Shown: piece after piece, positions 1 to 6,700 of the stretch | Layout of the letters: every line of letters begins with the position of its first letter | How positions within the stretch are numbered: the first letter of the stretch is position 1 | From: JBJXGF01 sp046153015 | GTDB lineage: Bacteria; Actinomycetota; Acidimicrobiia; Acidimicrobiales; CAIXPF01 | Length of the DNA: 8,318 nt | Direction of reading: 5' to 3' | Assembly: GCA_046153015.1 (NCBI GenBank) | Contig: JBJXGF010000078.1 | Location: 1-8,318 of the forward strand | The notes under the pieces: model-generated | Told to the model about the DNA's origin: nothing | Databases searched by the model: none | What the model saw: the letters and a program-made list of their open reading frames with translations, nothing else | Made by a program: the position numbers and the translations under genes

Positions 1-644
1 GCTGGCAGCGGGATGGCGAAGGTGGGGAGGGTATGGTGCGCGCGGGCCGCGCGGGCGCGCGTTGCGGCAGCCGCCGGCGGGGCCGGGCGGCGCCGGGCGC
101 GCACGACCAGACCCACCACGAACAGCACCACGCCGAGGCCCAGCAGCGCGGCGCCCGCGGCGGCGCCGGCCAACCACCGCCACTCGCTGGTGACCGTGTC
201 TTCCAGGCTGCGGGCGACGATGATCTCGGCCGGCGGCTCGGCGTCGACGTCGATGTCGTACACCGCCTCCTCGGGCGTCTCGAAACGGGCCACGGCCTGA
301 TAGGTGGCCGAGCCGCGGGTGAGCGTCTCGGAGAGCTCCGCGTCGTCGACGTCGAGCAGCCGGCCGTCCTGAGACGAGACGCTCACCTCCTCGGGCGAGA
401 CGGTCGTGGCGAGGGCCGAGCGGCTGCGCTCGAACACGAGGTACACCCCGCGCTCGAGCCGGCGGGTTTCCCCGCCCGGTGTCGTGAACGACGGAGTCGT
501 GAACGCAGGAACGAACGCGCCGCCGAAGATCGTGCCGCAGACCGCGGCCGTCACCATCCCCACCGCGGCGACGGCGAGGCCCACGACGACCATCGGCCCG
601 GGCCCGCGCCTGGGCTCTCCACGACGGCCCGACGGCTCTGCCAT
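1..644 (-). CDS. Two-pass membrane protein, function unknown (partial, C-terminus beyond window)
   Basis: The frame is open from an ATG at 644-642 to the window edge: 214 codons without a stop, so the 5' end is present and the 3' end is missing. Seen: a short Arg/Pro-rich N-terminus (residues 1-17), a first hydrophobic segment (about 18-40), a mostly polar acidic region (about 45-155), a second hydrophobic segment (about 157-181, starting WRWLAG), then an Arg/Ala/Pro-rich tail. The likely topology is N-in, an extracytoplasmic domain of about 110 residues, and a cytoplasmic tail. A small internal duplication, FTTPS-FTTP, lies at about residues 48-56. I do not recognise the family. No catalytic motif is visible, and the Cys at 36 lacks a convincing lipobox. 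The start is supported by a promoter whose -10 box lies six bases upstream, implying a leaderless message. It is divergent from the LecA-like gene and may share regulation with it. The existence of the gene is fairly secure; its function is open. Confidence 0.75.
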   Translation of the reverse strand, partial: MAEPSGRRGEPRRGPGPMVVVGLAVAAVGMVTAAVCGTIFGGAFVPAFTTPSFTTPGGETRRLERGVYLVFERSRSALATTVSPEEVSVSSQDGRLLDVDDAELSETLTRGSATYQAVARFETPEEAVYDIDVDAEPPAEIIVARSLEDTVTSEWRWLAGAAAGAALLGLGVVLFVVGLVVRARRRPAPPAAAATRARAARAHHTLPTFAIPLP

Positions 645-678
645 GGCGCCACTCTACGCGCCTCGGGGGCGCCCACAA
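645..678 (-). promoter_or_regulatory. Leaderless promoter for the membrane-protein gene
   Basis: Read on the minus strand, TTGTGG (678-673), a 16-base spacer, TAGAGT (656-651) and six bases (GGCGCC) lead straight to the ATG at 644. TAGAGT fits the actinobacterial TANNNT -10 consensus. A gap of six to seven bases to the start codon is the usual geometry for leaderless transcripts that begin at the A of the ATG. No Shine-Dalgarno sequence lies in front of this ATG, in agreement. The -35 match is only partial (TTG of TTGACA). Confidence 0.6.
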
Positions 679-763
679 TTGGGTATGCCGCCGGCCCGGG
701 GACCGGGGTAAACTGCCTACTGGTCGACCGCAGCCGAGACCACGCCGTGAGCTCCTGAAGCCG

Positions 764-810
764 GCGGGTTCGCGGCACAGCGCGCTCGTCAAGTGAGCGC
801 GGCGACCCGC
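764..810. other. Long imperfect hairpin in the intergenic region
   Basis: The outer stem pairs GCGGGT plus CGC (764-769 and 771-773, with T770 bulged) with GCGACCCGC (802-810). The inner stem pairs CGCGCTC (781-787) perfectly with GAGCGCG (795-801) around a 7-base loop GTCAAGT. The two right arms are contiguous, so the stems can stack; only a 7-base bulge (774-780) interrupts the left side. This gives 16 base pairs in 47 bases. No T-run follows on the plus strand, so a simple terminator is not favoured. It could be a folded 5' leader element, a small RNA or a DNA cruciform. The box TAAACT about 50 bases upstream could start such an RNA. Confidence 0.45.
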
Positions 811-843
811 GATGATTGCTCCTCTATGCGGGGGCGTCGGGGT

Positions 844-910
844 GCGTTATTGCGCCACGTCTGCCGTTCGGTCCAGGCGCATAACGTGTCGCATAGTCAT
901 GACCGTTATG
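844..910. repeat. Three inverted/direct CGTTAT half-sites (possible operator)
   Basis: CATAACG (880-886) and CGTTATG (904-910) form a perfect 7-bp inverted repeat with a 17-base spacer. A third copy, CGTTATTGCGC at 845-855, is the reverse complement of GCGCATAACG (877-886) apart from one extra T. An 8-bp palindrome GTCATGAC (896-903) abuts the last half-site. Repeated half-sites in both orientations between divergent genes are typical of transcription factor binding. I could not match the motif to LexA, NrdR, Zur or another well-known actinobacterial regulator. AT-rich words also stand out by chance against a GC-rich background, which limits confidence. Confidence 0.4.
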
Positions 911-964
911 TCCCACTTGTTGCTCAAGGGTTCGCTCTCTCAGGTCGTCAATTCGTGGTGGATA

Positions 965-989
965 GGCCACGAGGCCCACGAGGCCACGA
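965..989 (+). repeat. Tandem GGCC(C)ACGA repeat before a ribosome binding site
   Basis: Three head-to-tail units are seen: GGCCACGA (965-972), GGCCCACGA (973-981) and GGCCACGA (982-989). They end two bases before the Shine-Dalgarno GAGGAAG (992-998). The units are 8, 9 and 8 bases, so they do not keep a reading frame. They may be a slippage product or part of the untranslated leader. Confidence 0.45.
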
Positions 990-1007
990 GCGAGGAAGAC
1001 GATCCGA

Positions 1008-2177
1008 GTGACCACACGGGTAAACACTGGTAGGCGGCGGCGCCTGGCGACCGCTTCGGCGGCGATGATCCTGCTCGCAGGGTTGGGATCGTCCGGCGCC
1101 GGCGCCCAAGGCGGCGGGCTGGCGCCGGCCGCCGTCGAGACCTACCTGGTGTCGGCGACGTCGGGCGGCACGGCGAACGTGAACCTCCCCGGCGCCGGCG
1201 GCAGCGCCCCCCTCGGCGCCGGCGTCTCCCTGGTGTCCGGCCAGCAGGTGACCGTCCGGGCCACCGGCTCGATCGACATCGACGTGACCAACCCGCCGAG
1301 CCCGCACATCAGCCCGGACCCGAACGGCATCGGCGCCTGCGACGCGAGCTGCCTGCTGCCCGGCGCGCCGTTCGGCGCGCTCGTGGCTCGGGTGGGCGGC
1401 GGCGCGTGGCAGATGGTGGGCGCGGGGCCGGTCAAGCTCAGCGGCGTGGGCGAGGTGCAGTTCGCCATCAACGACAGCACCTACAGCGACAACGGCGGCG
1501 AGTACACGGTGACGATGTCGGACCCGGTGACGCTCAGCGCGACCGGTCCGCTCACCGGCCTCCCCAACAGCCCGATGAGCCTCTCGGGCGCCGGGTCGGG
1601 CGGCGTGGCCCCGTTGACCTACCGGTGGACGGGCCCCGCGGCCTGCACCTTCGCCGATCCCGCCGCTGCCGCTACGCAGGTGAGCTGCAACGCCCCCGGC
1701 GACTACCAGGTGACCCTGACCGCCACCGACGCCGAGGGCGTGGCCGCCTCCACCACGCTCACCGTGCGGGTGGCGGCGGCGCCGGCCGGCCCGACGTGGA
1801 CTACCGAGGCCGGCCGCTCGGCCATCGCCGCCTACCGCGATCTGCACGACTTCATCCCCGAGGACGCCCCGCTCGAGGACGGCCGCGCCTCGATCTCGGC
1901 GCAGTGCGTGGCCGGCAAGGCCGACACCTACCGCATCGGGGTGCACCCCTACGTGGGATCGGGCGGTGAAGGCGCCCGCTGGGCGGGTCTGTTCGGCGTG
2001 GTCGGCGTGTCCGCGGCGAGCGAGGACCAAGGCGTGGAGCTCGTGCCCCTCGAGGTGCGCTCAGGCCCTGAGTTCTTCGAGATCACCGTGCCGTCGGGCA
2101 TGACCGCCGTGGTGGTGTGGGGCGAGGGGCCCGAGGACGAGCCCTACGTGATCGACCGCACCGCCTGCCTCGACTGA
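1008..2177 (+). CDS. Secreted protein with LecA (PA-IL)-like lectin domain and PKD/Ig-like domain
   Basis: 389 residues from a GTG start, chosen because GAGGAAG (992-998) lies nine bases upstream and a signal peptide follows at once. Seen: a Sec-type signal (Arg-rich to residue 12, hydrophobic to about 27, likely cleavage after AGA near 33), so the product is exported. Residues about 45-170 resemble the Pseudomonas aeruginosa galactose lectin LecA: a stretch PFGALVARVG matches LecA's FCGALVMKIG, and INDSTYSDNGGEYTV (154-168) matches the Ca2+/sugar loop around ND...TYGNNSGSFSV. Asp156, Thr158, Asp161 and Asn162 would occupy the Ca2+-ligand positions. Residues about 172-256 form a PKD/Ig-like beta domain (LTYRW, GDYQVTLTATDAEG). 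Residues 257-389, with two Cys (300 and 387), I do not recognise. No membrane anchor or sorting signal is visible. A role in binding galactosides or cell-surface glycans is inferred from the domain alone; the lectin-domain call is by eye and could be a related beta-sandwich. Confidence 0.85.
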   Translation: MTTRVNTGRRRRLATASAAMILLAGLGSSGAGAQGGGLAPAAVETYLVSATSGGTANVNLPGAGGSAPLGAGVSLVSGQQVTVRATGSIDIDVTNPPSPHISPDPNGIGACDASCLLPGAPFGALVARVGGGAWQMVGAGPVKLSGVGEVQFAINDSTYSDNGGEYTVTMSDPVTLSATGPLTGLPNSPMSLSGAGSGGVAPLTYRWTGPAACTFADPAAAATQVSCNAPGDYQVTLTATDAEGVAASTTLTVRVAAAPAGPTWTTEAGRSAIAAYRDLHDFIPEDAPLEDGRASISAQCVAGKADTYRIGVHPYVGSGGEGARWAGLFGVVGVSAASEDQGVELVPLEVRSGPEFFEITVPSGMTAVVVWGEGPEDEPYVIDRTACLD

Positions 2178-2306
2178 GCCAAGCGAGGGCGGTCAGGCGA
2201 GCGCGGGAGCGCCAGCGAGCCGGCGCCAGCGGGCCGTGTTCTTTCGAGGGCGGCGGCCCGCCGGTGCGTTCCCGGGGGCGGCCGGCGCCGCCCGCCGAGG
2301 ACCGGC

Positions 2307-2319
2307 TAGAACACCGGCC
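2307..2319 (+). promoter_or_regulatory. Possible leaderless promoter -10 box for the lactonase operon
   Basis: TAGAAC (2307-2312) lies seven bases before the ATG at 2320, the spacing expected for leaderless actinobacterial transcripts. Its last base departs from TANNNT, no clear -35 is present, and no good Shine-Dalgarno lies at normal distance from this ATG. It parallels the stronger TAGAGT site before the membrane-protein gene at 644. Confidence 0.35.
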
Positions 2320-3192
2320 ATGGAGATCACCGTCGTCGCCCGCGGGCAGGCGTTTCCCGAAGGCCCGGCCGTGGACCGGCAAGGCCGCCTGCACTGGGTG
2401 GAGCTCGCCGGCCAACGCATCGCTCGCCTCGAGGCCGACGGCTCGGTCTCCACCTTCGCCGAGACCGGCGGCGGGCCCAACGGCTGCGCGTTCGGGCCCG
2501 ACGGCTCGTTGTGGGTGTGCAACAACGGCGGAGGCTGGCCCAAGGCGCCCTCCACCGCCGGGCGGGGCAAGGGCCCCGGCGGCCCCGGCTGCGTCCAACG
2601 CATCTCGGCCGACGGCAAGACCGTTGAGACGGCGCTGACCGAGATCGACGGCGTCCCGCTCGCCGGGCCCAACGACTGCGCGTTCGACGCCGACGGCGGG
2701 CTCTGGTTCACCGACCCGGAGTGGGGCGCCGAGGTCTCCTCGGTGTGCTGGCTCGGGCCCGACGGCGCCGCGGTCCGCGCCTACACGGGCGTGGCCTTCC
2801 CCAACGGCATCGGCGTGACCGAGGACGGCCGCTTCCTCATCGTCTGCGAGTCGATGACGGGAAACCTGCTCGGGTTCCGCATCGAAGGCCCGGGCCGCCT
2901 GAGCGGCCCCAAGCCCAACGGCAACATCGGCCGCCGCTCGATTCCCGACGGGTTCTGCTTCGACTCGGCCGGCCGGATGATCATCGCCGGGCACCAGACC
3001 AACTGCCTGTTCGTGCTCGACGCCGCCGACGGCCGCCCCCGGGCCGTGGTGGAGCTGCCCGACGCGGGCCCCACCAACTGCTGCTTCGGCGGCGAGGGTT
3101 TCCGGACCCTCTACGTCACGTCGTCCGACGTCGGCGACATCCTGGCGCTGGACTGGGACGTGCCCGGTATGGCGCTGCACCCCGACCGCTGA
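2320..3192 (+). CDS. SMP-30/gluconolactonase/LRE family protein (sugar lactonase)
   Basis: 290 residues from ATG 2320, the usual length for this six-bladed beta-propeller family, which hydrolyses sugar lactones such as gluconolactone to the acid using one divalent metal. Family signatures in order: FPEGPAVD (12-19), PNGCAFGPDGSLWV (53-66), GPNDCAFDADGGLWFTD (116-132), FPNGIGVTEDG (160-170), IPDGFCFDSAGR (208-219). By family alignment, Glu14, Asn162 and Asp210 are the metal ligands and Asn118 the substrate-side Asn, so the active site looks complete. No signal peptide is seen, so the protein should be cytoplasmic. An in-frame GTG at 2236 would add 28 Arg/Ala/Gly-rich residues absent from the family, so I prefer 2320, where a -10-like box suggests leaderless initiation. 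The VOC gene starts 18 bases after its stop, indicating an operon. The exact lactone substrate cannot be read from sequence. The large sugar dehydrogenase downstream makes an aldonolactone a reasonable guess. Confidence 0.88.
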   Translation: MEITVVARGQAFPEGPAVDRQGRLHWVELAGQRIARLEADGSVSTFAETGGGPNGCAFGPDGSLWVCNNGGGWPKAPSTAGRGKGPGGPGCVQRISADGKTVETALTEIDGVPLAGPNDCAFDADGGLWFTDPEWGAEVSSVCWLGPDGAAVRAYTGVAFPNGIGVTEDGRFLIVCESMTGNLLGFRIEGPGRLSGPKPNGNIGRRSIPDGFCFDSAGRMIIAGHQTNCLFVLDAADGRPRAVVELPDAGPTNCCFGGEGFRTLYVTSSDVGDILALDWDVPGMALHPDR

Positions 3193-3210
3193 CCGGCGAG
3201 CAGGCCGCCG

Positions 3211-3633
3211 ATGCCCCGCCCGCCGTTCCACCTCGCGTTCCCCGTGCACGACCTGGCCGCGGCGCGCCGCTTCTACGCCGACGTGCTCGGCTGCGGGATC
3301 GGGCGCGAGTCCGACGCATGGATCGACTTCGACCTCTACGGCCACCAGATCGTCGCCCACCTCGATCAGGGGCCGCGGCGGCCGGCGGCGGTGAACCTGG
3401 TCGACGGCCACGACGTGCCCGCCCCCCACTTCGGCGTGGTGCTCCCCTGGGCCGAGTGGGAGGCGCTGGCGGAGCGGCTCCGCCTCGCCGGCTGCCGCTT
3501 CCTCATCGAGCCGGGCGTCCGCTTCGCCGGCCAGGTCGGCGAGCAGGCCACGTTCTTCGTGGCCGACCCGTCCGAGAACGCGCTGGAGTTCAAGGCGTTC
3601 CGAGACGAGGGCCAACTCTTCGCCCGCTCCTGA
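3211..3633 (+). CDS. VOC superfamily (glyoxalase/extradiol dioxygenase-like) protein
   Basis: 140 residues, the normal size for a single-chain VOC protein made of two beta-alpha-beta-beta-beta modules. Seen: an opening FHLAFPVHDLAAARRFYADV (6-25) with a candidate metal-binding His7; WIDFDLYGHQIVAH (37-50), typical of the subfamily often annotated as predicted extradiol-type dioxygenase (COG3565-like); the second-module strand PHFGVVLP with His73; and a C-terminal FFVADPSENALEFKAF (115-130) with Glu126 as the usual final ligand. His7, His45 or His50, His73 and Glu126 would allow metal binding, so an active enzyme is likely. The reaction is unknown: VOC members include lyases, epimerases, dioxygenases and resistance proteins. 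It starts 18 bases after the lactonase stop, with a weak GAGCAGG six bases before the ATG, and probably shares its transcript. A role in processing the same metabolite is inference from position only. A candidate terminator follows directly. Confidence 0.88.
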   Translation: MPRPPFHLAFPVHDLAAARRFYADVLGCGIGRESDAWIDFDLYGHQIVAHLDQGPRRPAAVNLVDGHDVPAPHFGVVLPWAEWEALAERLRLAGCRFLIEPGVRFAGQVGEQATFFVADPSENALEFKAFRDEGQLFARS

Positions 3634-3636
3634 GCG

Positions 3637-3681
3637 CAGCGAGCCCCTGGAGCGAGCGCCAAGGGGTCGCTGGTCCTGTTT
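3637..3681 (+). terminator. Candidate terminator after the lactonase-VOC operon
   Basis: CAGCGA plus CCCCT (3637-3642 and 3644-3648, G3643 bulged) pairs with AGGGG plus TCGCTG (3662-3672). This gives an 11-bp stem with one bulge and a 13-base loop. It begins four bases after the VOC stop codon and is followed by the weak T-rich tail GGTCCTGTTT. Position and stem fit a rho-independent terminator; the tail is poor, as is common in high-GC genomes. Confidence 0.5.
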
Positions 3682-3719
3682 CGCGGTGAGGTGCGCGGCC
3701 GCATCGTCCCCCGGATCGG

Positions 3720-3744
3720 GCGCCGCCGCTCGGGGCGGCGGCGC
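3720..3744 (+). promoter_or_regulatory. Perfect GC hairpin just upstream of the dehydrogenase ribosome binding site
   Basis: GCGCCGCCGC (3720-3729) and GCGGCGGCGC (3735-3744) are exact reverse complements around TCGGG. The 10-bp all-GC stem ends five bases before the Shine-Dalgarno GGGAGG (3750-3755) of the gene starting at 3763. In RNA it would be very stable and would sit against the ribosome footprint. It could damp translation, protect the message 5' end or act in attenuation. No T-run follows, so it is not an ordinary terminator. A chance origin in GC-rich DNA is possible. Confidence 0.45.
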
Positions 3745-3762
3745 GCGGCGGGAGGCGGGAGC

Positions 3763-6700
3763 ATGGCCCGGTTCGGGGGAGCGCGGCGGTTGGTCGCGGG
3801 CGCGGTCGGGGTGTTGGTCCTGGCGGCATCGTCGCTGGCCGTGATCGTGGGGGGCGCGTCGAGCGCCGCGGCGGCGCCGGTGCTGCCCCCGGGCTTCAGC
3901 CTGGTGCCCGTTTCCACCGGGTTCGGCGCCTACGACTTGGTCGACTTCACGTTCCTGCCAAGCGGCGACCTGCTCGCCGCGGGCAAGTGCGGTGGGATAC
4001 GGCGCGTCACGCCGGGCGGGGGCTCGGTGTCGGTCGCCTCGCTCACCGTGTACTGCGTGGGGGATCGAGGCCTGCTTTCGATCGAGCTGGCGCCGGACTT
4101 CGCCGAGTCGCGGACCGTCTACACGCTGTACAACTACCTGCGCAGCGGTCGGGCGTGGGCGAGGCTGTCCCGCTGGACGGCGAACAGCGCCGCAGCACCC
4201 ACCGCGTTGGCGAACGAGGTGGTCGTGCTGGACGACCTGCCGTCGTTCTCGGCCACCGGCGCCACCTGCGACGACTCGCACACGATCGGGACGGTGCGGG
4301 CCACGGCTGACGGCCTGCTGTATGTGGGCAACGGCGACGGGTCGTCCTACTGCCCGGTCGACACGTCGTCGCTGAGCGCGCTCGACCTCACCAGCCCCCG
4401 CGGCAAGATCCTGCGGATCAACCCGGACGGCGCCGGCGTGAGCACCAACCCGTTCTTCCAGAGCGCCGAGCCGACCTCCTGGCAGAGCCGCGTGTTCGCC
4501 TACGGCGTGCGCAACCCGTTCCGCTTCGCCCTCGCTCCCGGGTCGCGGGCCGTCTACCTGGGCGATGTGGGCTGGAACGATTACGAGGAGATCGACGTGG
4601 CCGCCGCCGGGGGCGAGAGCTTCGGCTGGCCGTGCTGGGAAGGCCCGCTGTTCTTCCGCAACGCCTACGCGTCCCTGGCCCAGTGCCAGAGCGCCTACAC
4701 CACCCACACCCCGAAGGCGCCGCTGCACGCGTGGTCCCACAACGGCGGCGGCGCCAGCAGCGTCGGCGGCGCGTTCTACACCGGCGGCGAGTATCCCGCC
4801 GACTACCAGGGCGCCTACTTCTTCGCCGACTACTCGCTCGGCAAGATCTGGACGCTGCGGACCGACGCGAACCACAACCTCGTGCGGGGCCCGGAAGCGA
4901 ACGGCTTCGCCGCCGGCATCGGCGCGCCCGTCGCGTTCCGCACCGGACCGAACGGCGACGTGTTCTTCGCCGAGCTGGTCAGCGGCAACGTTTACCGCCT
5001 CCGCTACGCCGCCGGCAACCGTGCGCCGGTTGCGCAGGCCGGCGCCGACCGCACGGCGGGGCCGGCGCCGCTCACCGTCCGCTTCGACGGCGCCGGCTCC
5101 TACGACCCCGACGACGAGCCGCTGAGCTTCAGCTGGACCTTCGGCGACGGCGGGACCGGGTCCGGCCCCAACCCCACCCACACCTACACCGCGACGGGCG
5201 CCTTCACCGCCACCCTCACCGTCACCGATCAGCTCGGTGCTCGCGGCGCCGCCTCGGTGGTGGTCACCCCGGGCAACAGCCCCCCGGTGCTCGCGCTGTC
5301 GACCCCGCCCGACGGCGCGGTGTTCGCGGTCGGCGACACGGTGTCGCTCACCGCCACGGCGTCTGACCCGGAGGACGGACCCCTGCCCGACGCCGCCATC
5401 TCCTACAGCACCTTGCAGCGCCACTGCCCCTACGGCGGCGCCTGCCACGCCCATCCCGGCCCCGTGACCGGCGAGCAGCGCGTGCCCGGCGGGCTCGCCG
5501 TGACCCTCGCCGACCACGGCGACCAGAACAACCTCGAGATCACCGTGCGCGTCGCGGACTCCCGGGGCGCCACCACCACCCGGACCTACCGCGTGAACCC
5601 CGACCTGCGCCGCCTCACGGTCGCCACCGAGCCGGCGGGCGTCCCCGTGGCGGTGAACAGCGCCGACTCCAACGCGTACTCCAGCTTCGCCCTGATGGTC
5701 GGCTCGCAGAACAGCCTGATCGCGCCGGACCGCTTCGGGGCGTGGTCGTTCGTGCGCTGGTCCGACGGCGCGCCGCGCCAGCGGACGCTGACGATGCCCG
5801 CCGCCGACCGCAGCGTGACCGCGCTCTACACGACGGCGCCGACCGCCGTCGCCGCCGCGTCGCCCGCCGCCGGACGGCCGCCGCTCGCGGTGCAGTTCTC
5901 GAGCGCCGGATCGGTGGACGCCGACGGCGACGCGCTGGCGTTCTCCTGGGACTTCGGGGACGGCTCGGCGCCGTCGACGCAGGCCAACCCCGCGCACACC
6001 TACACCGCGGCGGGCGCCTACACGGCGAGGCTCACGGTCACCGATGTGCACGGGGCGCAGGGCACGGCCACGGTCGCGGTCACCGCCGTGGCGCCGCCGG
6101 CCGGCCTGGTGGCGGCGTACGGATTCGAGGAGACCAGCGGCGCGGCGGTGATCGACCGCAGCGGGAACACCAACGACGGCGTGATCTCCGGGGCCGTCCG
6201 AGCGGCGGGCCGCTTCGGTGGAGGTCTGGCGTTCAACGGCGCCGACAACCTGGTGTCGGTGGCCGACAGCGCGTCGCTCGATCTCACCTCGGGCATGACC
6301 CTGTCCGCCTGGGTGCGTCCGTCGTCGGTGGCGGGCTGGCGCACGGTCGTGCTGAAGGAGCGGCCGGCCGGGCTGACCTACGCGCTCTACGCCGGCGACG
6401 ACGCCAGCCGGCCGAGCGGCTGGGTGTACATCGGCGGGGACCGCGAGGTGGTTGGGCCCACCTCGCTGGCCGTGAACGCGTGGACCCACCTCGCCGCCAC
6501 CTACGACGGCGCCGCCGAGCGCCTCTACGTGAACGGCGCGCTCGTCGCCACGCGAGCCCAGAGCGGCGCGATGACCGCCTCGACCGGCGCCCTGCGGATC
6601 GGCGGCAACGCCATCTGGTCCGAGTGGTTCGCCGGCGTCATCGACGAGGTGCGGGTGTACAACCGGGCCCTCACCCAGACCGAGATCGCCGAGGACATGG

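Larger units (their letters stand above)
645..1007. other. Divergent intergenic region with structured and repeated elements
   Basis: This 363-bp gap separates two divergent genes and I see no convincing protein gene in it. It is visibly less GC-rich than its surroundings, especially 811-960. It holds the minus-strand promoter next to 644, a plus-strand -10-like box TAAACT at 709-714 without an evident -35, a long imperfect hairpin (764-810), three CGTTAT/ATAACG half-sites (844-910), an 8-bp palindrome GTCATGAC (896-903), a tandem GGCCACGA repeat (965-989), and the Shine-Dalgarno GAGGAAG (992-998) of the downstream gene. No single strong promoter for the plus-strand gene could be chosen. Short open frames at 793-1011 and 812-1033 look like chance. 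Confidence 0.6.

Noticed and set aside
33..758. A 241-codon plus-strand open frame opposite the membrane-protein gene
   Set aside because: It is Arg/Ala-rich with no motif, whereas the minus strand gives two clean membrane segments and a promoter at the right distance.
764..815. A tRNA-like T-arm word, GGGTTCGCGG
   Set aside because: No acceptor, D or anticodon arms can be arranged around it; the sequence instead forms the two-part hairpin described at 764-810.
793..1033. Two short plus-strand open frames (72 and 73 codons) in the intergenic region
   Set aside because: They lack a ribosome site and the G/C third-position bias of the neighbours, overlap each other in different frames, and cover repeats and the next gene's start.
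948..2030. A 360-codon minus-strand open frame opposite the lectin-like gene
   Set aside because: The composition is compositional noise (Arg, Gly, Ala, His), while the plus strand has a signal peptide, ribosome site and recognisable domains.
2168..2240. A terminator after the lectin-like gene (CCTCG/CGAGG at 2168-2188, or GC-rich pairs near 2201-2230 before TGTTCTTT)
   Set aside because: The stems are only four to five pairs with large loops or mismatches, too weak to call.
2236..2319. A 28-codon N-terminal extension of the lactonase from a GTG
   Set aside because: The extension is Arg/Ala/Gly-rich and does not match the family, which starts near the FPEGP motif; the ATG at 2320 fits family length.
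3691..3762. A 24-codon N-terminal extension of the dehydrogenase from a GTG
   Set aside because: It has no spaced ribosome site, would place the perfect hairpin inside the coding region, and precedes an ATG with GGGAGG at good distance and a normal signal peptide.
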